This document shows, piece after piece, positions 21,107 through 33,794 of a stretch of 64,000 nucleotides of DNA. The position numbers were made by a program, and so were the translations under genes. The first letter of the stretch is position 1; each line of letters begins with the position of its first letter. Origin of the DNA: Tricholomella constricta (lineage: Eukaryota; Basidiomycota; Agaricomycetes; Agaricales; Lyophyllaceae); assembly GCA_013368375.1 (NCBI GenBank), contig JAACJP010000010.1, positions 62,001 to 126,000 of the forward strand. Direction: 5' to 3'. The notes beneath the pieces were generated by a model that was not told the origin of the DNA, made no database searches, and saw nothing but the letters and a program-made list of their open reading frames with translations.

Positions 21107-22594
21107 ATGCCTCTGAAGCTTCTCGTGCCCTCACTTCTACGCGTCCCCTCCGACTCCGACCCCACAGCGCCGCACGCGCTGCACACGTACCTCAAGCCAC
21201 TCCTGCAAACCGCGCGATCTGCATCAAAGAAGTACAACCTCGAGCTGCCGAAGATCCTGTCCAACGGGGGCGGAGCGGGAGAGATTGAAGAGACGATGAT
21301 GTGGTATGCTTTGAGCTACGAAAAGGCGGATGAGGACCTTTGGGCGCGGGCCTCTGCGGTTGGCGAAGGACCTTGGGAGGATGAGAAATGGAGGTTGGAG
21401 TGGCCTGAGCGGATGGAACGGCGCGAGTGAGTGAGCCGCCAACCCGATGGCTTCCCATGAATCGACCCGTCTCCAGGTATAAGATTCAAATTCTCCTCTA
21501 CTTCCTGGAGCTGTCCCTTCCAGGACCTCCCCTTCCACCACCATCGCCGCAGAAAGGGAAAGGGAAAGGGAAGAAATCCCAGGAAGAGACCAATATCGGA
21601 CGTCCTCCCGAAGAGTGTCTGGAGATCTTTATGGACAAGCTTTCAATGTGGCAGCTAATGGAAGGCCTGGAAAATGTCACAAAACCTCTTGACACATCCT
21701 TCAACGAAAAACCACTAGACTGGATACAGACATTCTTCGAAGAAGTAGTCAAACCCCAGTACGTCCAACCCACAAATCCTCATTTCTCTCCCCCCCCCGC
21801 CGGCCCCTGAATATTGATTTCTGGCCCTGGACAGGTTCGAAACGCAACTCCCAGAGTTATGTTCACTAATGCGATCAAAGATCTTCCCCCACTCCCTTTT
21901 CTCGTCTTCTTCTCCAGGCTCATCCACCCCCTCCTCCTCTCGTGCCACCTCCCCAGACATCTCCTCACGCCAACCCTCCCCTGCACCGTCCAACACAAGT
22001 TCGAAGGCCCGACCCCTCGTACGTGATCGTGAGCGCTCGCGCTCTCTCTCCGTCTCTCTGGCACAAGAGCGCGAGCGGGAGAGGGAGCGCAGCGTCACGA
22101 CCTTGGTGCCCAAAAAGCGAGTGCTGAACCGCGAAGTCAGCATGTCGCGCGCCTTCAAACCCAAGGCGCGCCCCTCGCAGGAGGAGGAGAGTGTGCGGAA
22201 AGCGAAAATCGGGCTGCAGAATGAGGGGGCAAGGGCAAAGAAAGACCCCACTACCACCACCGCTACGACCAAGAAGGACGAGGGTGTGTTGCTGGTGGAG
22301 GCGACGCCTACCAGACCTAAACTTGCCAGGTCGCAATCAACGTTCTTGGTGAAGGAGACTGCCGATGGGACTGGGACTCGTTCTCGCCCTCAGAGCTTCT
22401 CGTTCCAGGCGTCCCTGGGGAGAAAGGATGATACTGACGACGACGATAATGATGATGATGAGGATGAATGGCGCCTGCCCGGCTCGAGTTCCCCGGACGT
22501 TCTGCTGTTGAAGCGTGGTAGGCACGTTGGCGATGCTCAAGCTGCTGGGGTCTTGGTGGATTGTACCCCGACTAAACGCTCTCGACTTCGTTGA
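21107..22594 (+). CDS. Probable DNA replication regulator Sld3
   Basis: Sld3 (treslin/TICRR in animals) recruits Cdc45 to the MCM helicase and is a CDK target at replication origins. Three exons, 21107-21426, 21477-21758 and 21835-22594, splice cleanly (E|YKIQ and KPQ|FET junctions) and give about 453 residues. The N-terminal half has MMWYALSYEKADEDLW, YKIQILLYFLELSLPG and ECLEIFMDKLSMWQLMEGL, then WIQTFFEEVVKP and ELCSLMRSKIFP, which fit the Sld3 core of basidiomycetes. The C-terminal half is basic and disordered with RERERERE, KKRVLNREVSMSR and two ATPTRPK/CTPTKR motifs that are likely CDK sites (T-P-x-K/R), followed by a D-run. Assignment is from memory of the family pattern. Confidence 0.5.
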
Positions 22595-23639
22595 TTAGTT
22601 CCTTGGCTATTGATCCCTGGGTTCCCTGGATCGTGATAGAACATGACTCTGTCTTAAAGACAAGCCATGGCTCGTGTCCTCGGCGCGTCTGGCGCTCCTC
22701 TGGTGTTTCCATCATCTCGCCCATCCCGCGGACTCATTTCCATAGGGGACACGACAACCGATCTCGCAGCCACGAGCACGAACTATGCGAGAACCAGCAT
22801 ATCTCCTCATTCGCAAAACGCCAAACACAACTCACATAAATCGCAACTAACAACACATCTACCAACAAACCCGCCTCCGGATATGGAAATGGAGGTGGAG
22901 GAAGCAGTGGCGGCGTCAGGGTGGAGTTGGGTAGAGGAAAGAGGAAGGTGGGAGGAAAGACTCACAGGGGGTACATTACTCGCAGGAGACCTTTAAAGTC
23001 TGCTCTTGAGATGCCTTCGAGGACGAAGGGAGAGGCGTCGCTTGAGCCCTCTTGTGAGGAACCTGGGTCGTCGGAAAGAGAGCAGGAGCGATTGCTTCCA
23101 ATTTGGTAGATGGTACGAGCCTTACGAGCAATCGTAGCCAGATAGCAAGAATACTCTGGTCATAAATCATCAGACGGTTGGTTCATTAGCCTGCGAAAGA
23201 TACACACCAGTCTGAACCCTATTGGGCCGAGAGCTCGGGCAGACAAATTTACAAGGAAAGTTCTGTTAATCGTGTTCGAGGGCGTAGCATCGTGCGGCTC
23301 ATTGAGCGGCATGGGGGCTTTCGTTGCTGGACTAGAGCAGCGGGAATGGCACTGCAGCATCGTCTAGTTGAAGCTCCCTCGTCAAAAATGCGTCAAGGCT
23401 TAACTGGGCGTCGTGACTTGTCAACGACAATGAGGATCTTTGAAGCCTGCATAGGCGCGCCCCGGGAGGTGTTAGGAACGCAAATATCAGATTTACCTTG
23501 GCAGGTGATCTGATCGAGTCGCATTACTTTCCTCGGTCACGCTCTCGGTTCTTCCACAGCTAGTCATTGTAATCAAACGAGTAGCTTAGTTACATCTCTC
23601 TCCTAGTACTGCGTATCAGGCTTTCCTGGATGGGTCTAC
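22595..23639. other. Intergenic region, no gene seen
   Basis: Short open frames on both strands have no recognisable content and mutually overlap. A purine-rich stretch around 22880-22980 encodes only low-complexity Glu/Gly. Nothing supportable. Confidence 0.5.
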
Positions 23640-24540
23640 TCCGACGGCTGCAATTCCTGATGAGCATGTACGCGTAGAGTAAAAAGCCATGAACATACTG
23701 ATATACCCAGTGACACCGAGAGGCCAGTCGTCATTAATGGACATGATGCTGAAGCAAGTGACATTAGGTTGGGCTCCTCACATATAACACGAGAAATAAC
23801 GCACTCGACTATTGCGCCGTACCCGGCGCTGTTGGCTAACTGGAAGTTGGGGTCCTGTTTATTCAACACGCGTGGGTTGGTGTTCAGAGCATAGTTCCTG
23901 TACATGCCGACGACCTCGGTCCAACGATCCGTGAAGAAGATCTGACCGACGTGAGAGATATTACCGGACATCGATGAGGTCGTGTGGATCATGAGATTGA
24001 TGTGATTCGCGCTGTAGGAATTGTGGCCAGGGAATATGGTATGGAACTCTGCGATCCCGGTACTGGAAGAAGTGGAGGCGCCCCGAAGGAAGGTAGATCC
24101 GTAGTTTCCGAGTGCATTGGCTATATAAATAAATCAGCATTCATTCTTACGGCATTTTATTTTTTTCATTCGGCGTAGCACGCACTAGACCAGACTTCGA
24201 CCATTACGTTCGGAAGGGGCTTGCATGTGGTCACATCCAAAACGCCAATATCGAGAATAAGAGAAACCCCGCTGAGAACCGTTACCGTCACTGTCATGAA
24301 TGATATGAATTCGGCAAAGATTACTCACACCTGGCCTTCAGTAACATTTTGGCGCAGAAGCTGTGGAATGTTAGAAGGCACCCCAAGGAGAGAATGGACT
24401 GGACTTTACCGGGTTGGGAAGATAGTCAACTAAGAAATACGTGTCAGTTCAAGACTATCTCGAGTGTGCATAGGTTGTCTACCTCGAGGGGTCTCTGGAG
24501 CTGCAACGCAGGTAAGCTGTAAAGACGTAGGCTCTTCAAT
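23640..24540 (-). pseudogene. Degenerate intradiol ring-cleavage dioxygenase
   Basis: Intact relatives are secreted non-heme Fe(III) enzymes that cleave catechol rings between the hydroxyls. On the minus strand, from about 24515 downward, one reads TCVAAPETPR, QNVTEGQ before a donor, GVSLILDIGVLDVTTCKPLPNV (about 24270-24200), TFLRGASTSSSTGIAEFHTIFPGH (about 24090-24030), NHINLMIHT, then GQIFFTDRWTEVV (about 23950) and ALNTNPRVLNKQDPNFQLANSAGY. The iron-binding H-x-H is H-I-N here and the EGPYY tyrosine block is disrupted by a stop (GAF then TAA), so catalysis should be lost. It is a diverged paralogue of the intact gene at 47377-48747. Confidence 0.65.
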
Positions 24541-26104
24541 TGATGTTAATATTGCCAATGTATGAGGAAACCTACGTTCTGCAGGACAGGAAAGAAAGTC
24601 CTTTTGACGTGTCCGCGTTTCTCCCTTCTTGCGAGATTGAATGCTGCAACCTCCTGTTGACAGCTCCTTGCAGCGATTGCGCCCGACTTTTCAGAAGGGT
24701 AGGCTGGAAAAAGCACCATGAGAACTTGCTTCAGAGAGAAATGGATAGTGCTGACCAGATACAATACTGCAAAGAGCAAGGAGAGGGATAAGTGAGAAGA
24801 TCTGCATGGTTAAGACGAGCGATTGCTTGGATTGTCTGGGTTTGAGAGCCGTCAGTAAGCCTCTTTTATACGTATCCTGCTCTGGAATGGCGGTCCAGAT
24901 GACCCCTCAGGCATGTGGCACGCCAGGTGGACAACGGAGAAACGAGAAGAGCAGACGATGCTGTAGATTTACCTTGGCAGATAATTTCAACGCATTGTGG
25001 CACTAGGATATTCTGCGGGAGCTCGAGCGGCGCAGAGAGGTTCATCAGTCATCGTAGTCATCAGTCATCATAGGACGCATATACATCGGTCATATCCGCA
25101 GTTTATCCCCTGCTCTTCCGTTGAACCTCATTGCGTGCCTTGCAATGTCATCCACGTCTGAGCTCGTGAGAGTCCGCTTTCCATTCGGGTGGGTTGACAA
25201 GATGTGGAGCGTGTAGTACAAAAAGCCATTTAAGGTGATAAATTGTCGGAAATAGAACCGATGTCCAGTCGAGATGCATATACATGTCTTCTTCTGCTCG
25301 ACGCAACCTTGGACGGCATCGTTGATGGTCAGAAGGTGCTGACCGTATGTTCACCGGAACAAACATCAGAATGTTCAAACGCAAACTTGACGCAAACCCG
25401 TTACAAGGTCATAATGAAGCTTGCGGACGGTGTCAACCTTTTGATACTGTAAGTGCCATAGAAGTCAGCAGGTCATTCGAAGGAGAGCTGGGAAGCCACC
25501 AGGAAGTGGATCAGTTTAATCGTGTGACTCGGCTTCGAACAAATTAATATTTGCCGAACAAAAGCGCCACAAAACAAAATAACGATCCAATTGGTTTCAG
25601 GGCATAAGGGATATTAATGTCTGCACCTCTCAGTTGGTAGACTGTACTGCGATCTCTCCGAATGAAAAAACAGAGGTTCACAAAGAGAATTATGAGAAGT
25701 ACGAACATCATCGGACTCTTCCCCGGACCCCTTCCTTCTCGCATGCACACCACCATCCGGATACTATGTTGAATTATCAGTATGACTTACTCGCTCTACT
25801 ATCAGTTATTACATCCTTTCACTCCCGATTTCCGTAGACAAATCAATATATAAACTGAACGATACTCTAAGCGACTTTGGATCTGTCTAAATTCCAGTCG
25901 CGGACTCCGAAAAAAAAAAGATAAAACAGAAGTCGAGAAATGGAACTCGTTGACAAGAATAGTCTGAGGTAGGTAGTCCATGCTATCATCAAGCGGCACT
26001 AGGTAAAAAAACGGTGGGCTGGGAGCTGGGACGCCGGAAAAAAGAGGAAAGGTCACTAAAATTTATTCCTTCACTGGTGGTCCAAGAAGTTCCTGTTCTC
26101 CCCA
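24541..26104. other. Intergenic region, no gene seen
   Basis: It contains small unsupported open frames only. One minus-strand stretch near 25700 has a hydrophobic run (MFVLLIILFVNLCFF) but no recognisable protein around it. There are no repeats of note apart from an A-run near 25911-25920. Confidence 0.45.
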
Positions 26105-26895
26105 TTAAGTGAAGTGATCGACCTTTCGGCTAAGAAGGCGAAAAAATTGGCGCCGAAAGAAAGGCAAGAGAGTTTCATGAAGAGCGATACAGATAAAGAG
26201 GTCGACTGTGCGCTCATTATTATCATAATTGATATGCAAACGCCGAATGCGATGGTGAAGACCGGAACTCCTATAATCCTGAGCCATCGGCGGGACATGT
26301 CCGTATGGTCTGTAGGCGTCATCGGTACTTCTTCCAATGGCATGAAAAAACGGCAAACGCACAATAAATGTCAACGTCGTACACTCCGTCATTGTACCCA
26401 ACAAAGCAGAGGTTTTGCAACTCGCTGCGAGGAACAACACTCGGAATTCTCATCAATTCTTCATTACGGAAACGCCACTGTTCCATATCCGTGAATAACG
26501 TCTCAAATAGGAATATTCTGGACACTTACATATGCACCGGAGGGCAAGTAATTTGAGATAATTAGAGACGAATCGGGCGCGATTGAAACGGTGCACGTGT
26601 CGATGAGCGGCGTTGTCGGGTAAGCCCTGAGTAGCAGTCGTAGCGCTTCAGGTTGTTTGGTTTCAGCGGGAATCGCCATAACGGGTGCCGGGATAGCGGG
26701 GACGGGCGTCGCGATTGACGTTTGGCGATCCTGGTGGGCGACTGGAATACCATCGCTAGGTACCGCTGCAGGGGTGGTGGTGGTGGTGGTGGTGGCGTCG
26801 ACATCCGCGGGACTATGGTACTGCTGGGTATCTTGGAAAGAGGGGGGGACACTGGAGTATTGAGGTGGGGAATCGGGACGCGCGGTTGAATCCAT
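26105..26895 (-). CDS. Conserved hypothetical protein with Thr-rich N-terminus
   Basis: Exon 1 begins at 26895 (MDSTARPDSPPQYSSVPP), runs through a poly-Thr tract encoded by a (GGT)n microsatellite near 26774-26800 and ends ...SNYLPSGAY before a GTAAGT donor near 26531. Exon 2 starts after an AG near 26506 with TLFTDMEQWRFRNEELMRIPSVVPRSELQNLCFVGYNDGVYDVD. A further exon ends ...LLPFFRRQFFRLLSRKVDHFT with TAA at 26105. The conserved-looking core has no domain I can name. The downstream intron near 26360 is not resolved. An open frame extends upstream to 27198 but lacks recognisable content, so 26895 is preferred as the start. Confidence 0.55.
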
Positions 26896-27739
26896 CGTTG
26901 AGGAGGAAGAAGTTATGTCTGCTTCGATAGTCACCGCTAAATGGCGAGAGAAGAGCACAACGAAGAATTGGAAGCCTTGGAATATAATGGCTGATGCTGA
27001 CAGGAGCTGAAACAGCGCAGACCGCGACGCGAAGAGACGTTGACTTTGATCACATGACGCAGCGCTCAGTGGCCGGAAGGCGTCGTCTCGCTGCTTCGCC
27101 TCTACGACGTACTCTGCTGCCCATTTGGAGTTCGCATCGATGGGATTCACATGGATTGAACTCCACTTCCAGGTCTCATCATGATGTGAAGCTCGCATTG
27201 AGATTTGGTACCGACTCCAGGGTGATGGGCGTCGACCAAGCAGTCTTTTATGCGGGGGCGGACTCTCTCACTGGAAGATAAGTAGAGAGGGAACCTTGCA
27301 TTTGCATTCCATAAATAATGTACGGATTGAAATTGAACTTGAAGCCTTCGATCCTACTGAGAGAATCAAAGCAGAATAGATGAGTAAAATGTAATCTGAC
27401 AAAGCTTTGAGTTTTTATACCGTATGTGACAAATCTATCTCGCACAGAAACAGAGCTGAGCGGTGAGCAGCAGAGTATTCGCCTCATGGTGTAGCCTCAT
27501 GCTGGTCGCATGTCCGAGTCGGGAGTGTCGGTCACACGTGTCACTTGCGTGTCACAGTCGCGGTCTCCTTTTGAAGACAAGTTGTGGTTGACCACGAACC
27601 GCCGTGGCGCCATAACATTTCTTCTTCTCTGATCAGCCATAAATTCCGAATCATCTACTGTGGCTCAGGCATCTGAGAATTTGACGATATCATATCGAAT
27701 CTTCAATACCACCCCTTCCATTGTTCCCTTTCTTTTAAT
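26896..27739. other. Divergent intergenic region before GLE1
   Basis: It lies between the minus-strand hypothetical gene and the plus-strand GLE1 gene and presumably holds both promoters. No RNA gene or repeat is recognised. Confidence 0.45.
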
Positions 27740-29905
27740 ATGCGGTTCAGGGCCCCTCGATCAGTCTCCCCCTCGCCTGTCCGAAGGTATGTCCTGACGC
27801 TAATACTGCCAACTCGTTTGACCAACATTATATGGTATTCAGGAAGCCTCGTCGCAGCTCAACCTTTGGCCTCCAGTCAGATTCCGAAGATTCCTCCGAC
27901 TCTGATCATGCATCCGGTTCATACTCTGATTCTGACTCGTCCGACGCGGAGAGTATCATATCGTCTCCTTCAACCGACTCTTTCTGTTATGGCTCTGAAT
28001 CAGAGGTGCCGAAAATGCCACCGTTCGTGCCCTCTCCATTGACGCGTGCCACAACCCTTACTGATTCGCCACAGAAAATTGCCCCACAATATTCGGGATT
28101 TGGCGGAGCGGAGGAAGATAGAGGATACCGTGGCTGCTATACGATTACGAACGCGGCATCATGACCCTTACGAGGATTGGGAGCGGCAGACGCGCATGGA
28201 TGCGTTCGTACGTGTTTTGCTTTTCTCAGGCATATCGAGCAATCATAATAAGCTGTGATTCGACAGCGGACAGCACGCAAGGAGCTGACAGCCACGCAAA
28301 CACGGTTTCATCACCAGCAAGACCAAAATCGAACGCAAGAAATGCAGCGCCGCGCTGCTGTACATGCCCAGCAGATGAAGGAAATAGACGCAAGGTTGGA
28401 GACTCTGCGGATGAGACAGAAAGTTGAGGAGGAGAATCTGAGAGTGAACTCGAGAGAGCGACAGAGGAAGCTTTGGGAGGGCATTGAGGGCGTGATCAAG
28501 GCTGAGGAGGATAAAGTGAAAGCACGTCTGGAGGAGGAACGGAAGCGGAAAGAAGAGGAGGATCGGAAACGAATGGAGGAGGAAGCGCGGCAGAAAGCAT
28601 TGGAGGCGAAGAGGGTGGCGGAGGAGGAAAAGAAGGCGGAGGAAGCAAAGAGGGCAGCAGAGGAAAAGGAGAAGCGAGAGAAAGAGGAGGCGGAGAAGCA
28701 GCGATTGCAAGTAGCGGAAGAGCTGAAGAATGTGGAGCGTGAAGAGACGGAGGGAAGAGCTCGGAATGAATTTGGAATGACCAAACCTGCCGAGGATTGG
28801 AAGGCTGCCCATGACCATCTGAAGGTGAGAGTCCATATCCTCTGCCCTTCGGTATCTGACCTATCATCCAAAACAGGAAATGAAAGTCAACACCATGAGG
28901 ACAGTAAAGGCTCACGGGACAGGAAAGGCCGAATGGTCAAAATGGCGGCGGCAAATCACTCCCAAGATAGGCCAGATCACTGACGATGAGAAGGAGATCG
29001 ATCGAATAGTAAGCTTTCTCCGCAATATCATGTTGGGTCCTTATTCATATTTGCATCTACCTTCGCGCAGTCATTACAACTATACCAGGTCCTGCATCCA
29101 CCCGGTTTACCTGCTCATCACCCGGCCATCTATAAAGCGCTTCTTTCGTCACTCTCCAAAGCCATCCTCTTGCAGGCCGAAACCGAGGTGACGGCCGAGA
29201 AGAAGAGCGCCGGGCCCCTCGCTAAAGTCACGTTCAACCTCCTGGAAACATTAGATGGCTTCGCCGAGGTCTTCTTCTCGAAACTGGTGCAGCGCGCCGG
29301 CGGCTGGCCCGTGCCGTATATGGTACCCCCCGAGGACGTCGGAGGAGGCCCATGGAAGGATGAGGACGAGCGCAACAAAGCTGTGGATACGGCACAAAGG
29401 AAGGCCATGGGGTTCCGGAAAGGCAGCAATGGCGGCACTGGTGACGACCTGGAGACAGCCTCCGAGTACAACGCGCGCGTGTCGGGGCTTATGAGGGTTT
29501 ACTTCCACATCTTGAAGTTCCCGCCGAAACACAAGCCGTTGCATCCGTTGTTTAAGATCACACGGTACTGGACGTGGTTTACGAGGATTTTGATGGACAA
29601 GAGGCTCTTGGCGACTGCTGTGGCGGCACAGCTCATTTATAGTGAGTAGCTTTCTTGATCTTCCTTGGAACGTTGGGCACACGCTGACTGCTGGGCTTCT
29701 TTCAGCGGCGTTGGATGTCATGGGGTCGCATGCCCGGAAGATTTGGGGCCACCAGTGGAACAAGTTGCTTGAGCTGGTCTACGAAGGCGTCACCACTGGT
29801 TATGATACAGGAAAGATCATTGGAGGTGTCAGCGGCGAGGGCATCGCGGCTCGCGTGCGAATTCAGCTGGAGGTGGAGAGGATCTTACTCGGACCACAAT
29901 CATAG
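27740..29905 (+). CDS. GLE1: mRNA export factor GLE1
   Basis: GLE1 sits on the cytoplasmic side of the nuclear pore and, with inositol hexakisphosphate, activates the DEAD-box helicase Dbp5 for mRNA export. Exon 1 (27740-27786, MRFRAPRSVSPSPVRR) joins exon 2 at 27843. Further exons include RDLAERRKIEDTVAAIRLR, a long coiled coil rich in Glu/Lys/Arg/Ala (about 28260-28800), EMKVNTMRTVKAHGTGKAEWSKWRRQI, and the C-terminal GLE1 helical-repeat domain (LHPPGLPAHHPAIYKALLSSL, FNLLETLDGFAEVFFSKLVQR, GWPVPYMVPPED, ITRYWTWFTRILMDKRLLATA). After a last intron near 29642-29705 it closes with WNKLLELVYEGVTTGYD...LLGPQS. The intron near 28004-28073 is not resolved to the base. Order and length fit fungal Gle1. 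Confidence 0.85.
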
Positions 29906-30188
29906 GGATCGCTGGGTCGTCATTATCGTATTTGTGCCATTATTGCAGCGTGTATCATTAGATTTCGCATTCGCATCAGTTACAGCTACAGCTATTTTGT
30001 ATCTTGTTGGCTATTGAGAATCCTCTTTTTGTGGACTCGTTTCAGTCGCGTACAGGACGGACCTCCGTATATGGCGAGGAGATATTTGGAACTGTTATAT
30101 TCAAAGGCGCCAACTGCCTCTTTTGGTTGCCCATCTCCGACAACATCCTAGGCTAGATCTCTCCACCATCTCTCCTTCATACTCAATC

Positions 30189-31286
<1,098 letters not shown>

Positions 31287-32553
31287 GTTGTACCTATGCG
31301 GACATTTCGCAGAAAGGAGATTCTAAGAAATTGATACTTGTGTTTGTTTACTTTGGACAGTGATCGCCAACGCCTGTAATTTGAAGGAGCAACCTACTTG
31401 TTGTGATAGGAATTTTTGCATACGCACAATACACCCAACACCTGAATCATGCGCGCGACCGAACCCCTTGTCGTGTTCTGAAAGGCCCGGGGAGGGAATG
31501 CCGGGTGGGGCCCACGTATGACCGACGTACCAATAATAACCACCCCGGGCAACTGCATGAACAGATTCACGGCCGCGGATGATCATGATCCGGGTGCAGT
31601 GCAGTACGATGATCCGCCACTGGCTCGCTGCTGAAACCTCTTGAAAAGATTCGGAGGAAGAACTTTTTTTTTCAATTTCTGACGGTTCTCATATCAATGC
31701 AAAGAGCCTCATGCTCATGTCGGGCCCCGTCGAGTGCGGGAAACGGAAACAAAGTTGGTTTCGGCATGTACATGTGTGGTGTCGCAGCGAGGGTGCTATG
31801 CAAATGCCCCAAGAACATGAAGTGCTCCCACCACTCCTGCACAGCACATGCCAGTGTACACGGTGTGGGGGGGATTGGGTTTGTAGAGTCCTAAGCGATT
31901 CCAGCGGGAGGACGACGAGGTAAACTTTTTGTGATTGCCACAGTGATCAAAGTCGATAAGCGCTAGTAAGTATATGCGTTTGCGTCCTCCGAGCTCGTGT
32001 GCGGCTCAGGGACAAATGAACGCGGTCTCGTTGACTCGGAGCTGTTGGCGACACCCCAGTATAAGCAGGCAGGGTAGACAATGAAGTTTTGAACCCTCGC
32101 GCTGCCAAGCAGGTACTAACGTGAATGCCCGGCGCAATTGGCTTCAAGTCTGTTATAAATTAAAAAGGCATGTACAATTATGATTACACACATAACTAGG
32201 TTACAGCTACATAGATGCACTGGAAGATGGAAAATGAAAGATGGAAGATGGAAGGTGGAACGGCGCAAGAAGTGCGTGGGCGGTATCTATATTTGCGCTG
32301 CGTATATGAAGAACGGAGGCGCGGAGAGGAAGACTGTGGAACAAATGTCGGAGAGAAGTATAATGTGATAAGGAAAGAGCCTGTCTGTGTGGGTCTAGAT
32401 TATAGTCGTGGACGAGTCGTCGTAGCGTACTTGTACCGATAGTCAAGGAGAGATGCACCCCGTGTGTGTGTATGTGTAATGAACATGAACATGAACGGAT
32501 ATCCAGTCCACAGGCAAGTCGCAACTTTTCTCCTCTCTCGCCAGCCCCATCAC
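31287..32553. other. Intergenic region with GATGGAA repeat
   Basis: It lies between TPI and the 3' end of the F-box gene. It contains a degenerate GATGGAA/AGATGGA repeat at about 32222-32256 and short GT runs near 32463. No gene is seen. Confidence 0.5.
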
Positions 32554-33794
32554 TCAGTGCCTCCTCCTCTTTCCCTTCCCCTTCGCATTGCCCTGCGCAG
32601 TGTGCGGACTGCCAACCCAGCTGGGATGGACACCGGCAACAGCGCTCGCACTACCGCCCCTGCTTCCCCCCACAGCAGTATCGATCCTCAGGCCCAGCCC
32701 CACGCCGCTCTCCCTCTTCTGCAGGCCCGCAACGCCAGGCGCAACAACGGCAGAGGTCGACGGAGACGAGCCACCAGGCGGACTGGGACTCGGGCTGGGG
32801 GTGCCCATGGTATGGGCCCTGCCTCGGATGACAGGCGTCCCGGCCCTGATAAGCTCGGCCAGGCGGGCGTGCCTCCGCGCTTCCATGAGGAAGAGGCCTG
32901 TGCCGACGATGGCCACACCTCCGTGTGGGGGCCCGGTTTTGAGGTGGGCGGTGCGGGCGTCGAGGAGGACGATGCGGTGGAGGGCGGGGTTGGAGGCGAC
33001 GGCGAGGATGGCGACGTTCCAGACGGAGGGGAGGTGGGTGGTGAATGTGTGGAGGGCGGGGGCAGCGGCGAGCGCGTTTGTGAGGAGGGTTATGGGGCCG
33101 TGTGAGGTAGCGGGGCTTCTGTTCTGAGACGGGGTGAGGGCGAAGGGGGAGAAGGCGTTGGAAGGTGCGGTGACGGGGGACGTGGGCGTGTCGTCGGAGA
33201 GCTTGAATGCAATATGGGCGGTGTGCTGTGTGGGATTGAGTATAATTAAAATTGAGAATTAAAAATGCTCACAAGATTTTGCCAGTGGGGAATGGCGCGG
33301 GCTAGGGCGTGGATGATGGCGCGCGGGCGGGGGAGGGAAAGGTAGATGGTGTTGGGCTTGCGCAGAGTCAGGTGACGTACGCTTGTAAGGCGGCACAGGG
33401 CCTCGGCGTAGAGTCCATCGGTCTCGCAGTTGTCGTCGGCGTCAAAAGAGATGGTGAGGTCGAGCATACACAGGGCGTCACCGCAGAGACCGATGATCTC
33501 TGCGCCATCCCGCGAAATGCCGGCAAGGGAGAGGTAGCGGATGTGAGTGGCAAGCGAGGGCCGTTCGCGGAGGGTGCGCAGGAGAAGGCAAGCCTCGACG
33601 GGTGTGGGAATGTGGATGGAGCGGTAAAGCAGGGGTGTGACGATGCGTGTCAGCTGGCGGGAGGTTTGTAGCAGTGCCAGGCGGGTCGGCGAACGGAGCC
33701 AGAGGGGCCGAGCGTCGGCCGGCGACGGCAAGGCTAGCGAGAGGATGCGTTCGATGAGCTCTTCGGGGAACCTGTCGAGGTTGAGTGAGGCCAT
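32554..33794 (-). CDS. F-box-like protein
   Basis: F-box proteins recruit substrates to SCF ubiquitin ligases. Two exons, 33794-33273 and 33225-32554, join in phase 0 (HWQNL|HTAH) and give 397 residues. The N-terminus MASLNLDRFPEELIERILSLAL is the hydrophobic F-box signature, followed by LWLRSPTRLALLQTSRQLTRIVTPLLYRSIHI, the layout common in mushroom F-box proteins with a short F-box and leucine-rich follow-up (ATHIRYLSLAG, LTSVRHLTLRK). The C-terminal quarter is low-complexity Pro/Ser/Gly and Arg/Lys-rich and GC-rich. The start at 33794 places the F-box right at the N-terminus; the frame is open further upstream without homology. Confidence 0.7.

Noticed and set aside
28243..28915. Minus-strand open frames of 139-197 codons rich in Leu/Ser/Phe
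   Set aside because: They are complements of the Glu/Lys-rich coiled-coil exon of GLE1, a common artefact.
32464..33127. Long plus-strand open frames (213 and 179 codons) over GC-rich sequence
   Set aside because: They are antisense shadows of the F-box gene exon on the minus strand, which has a coherent splice and N-terminal F-box motif.
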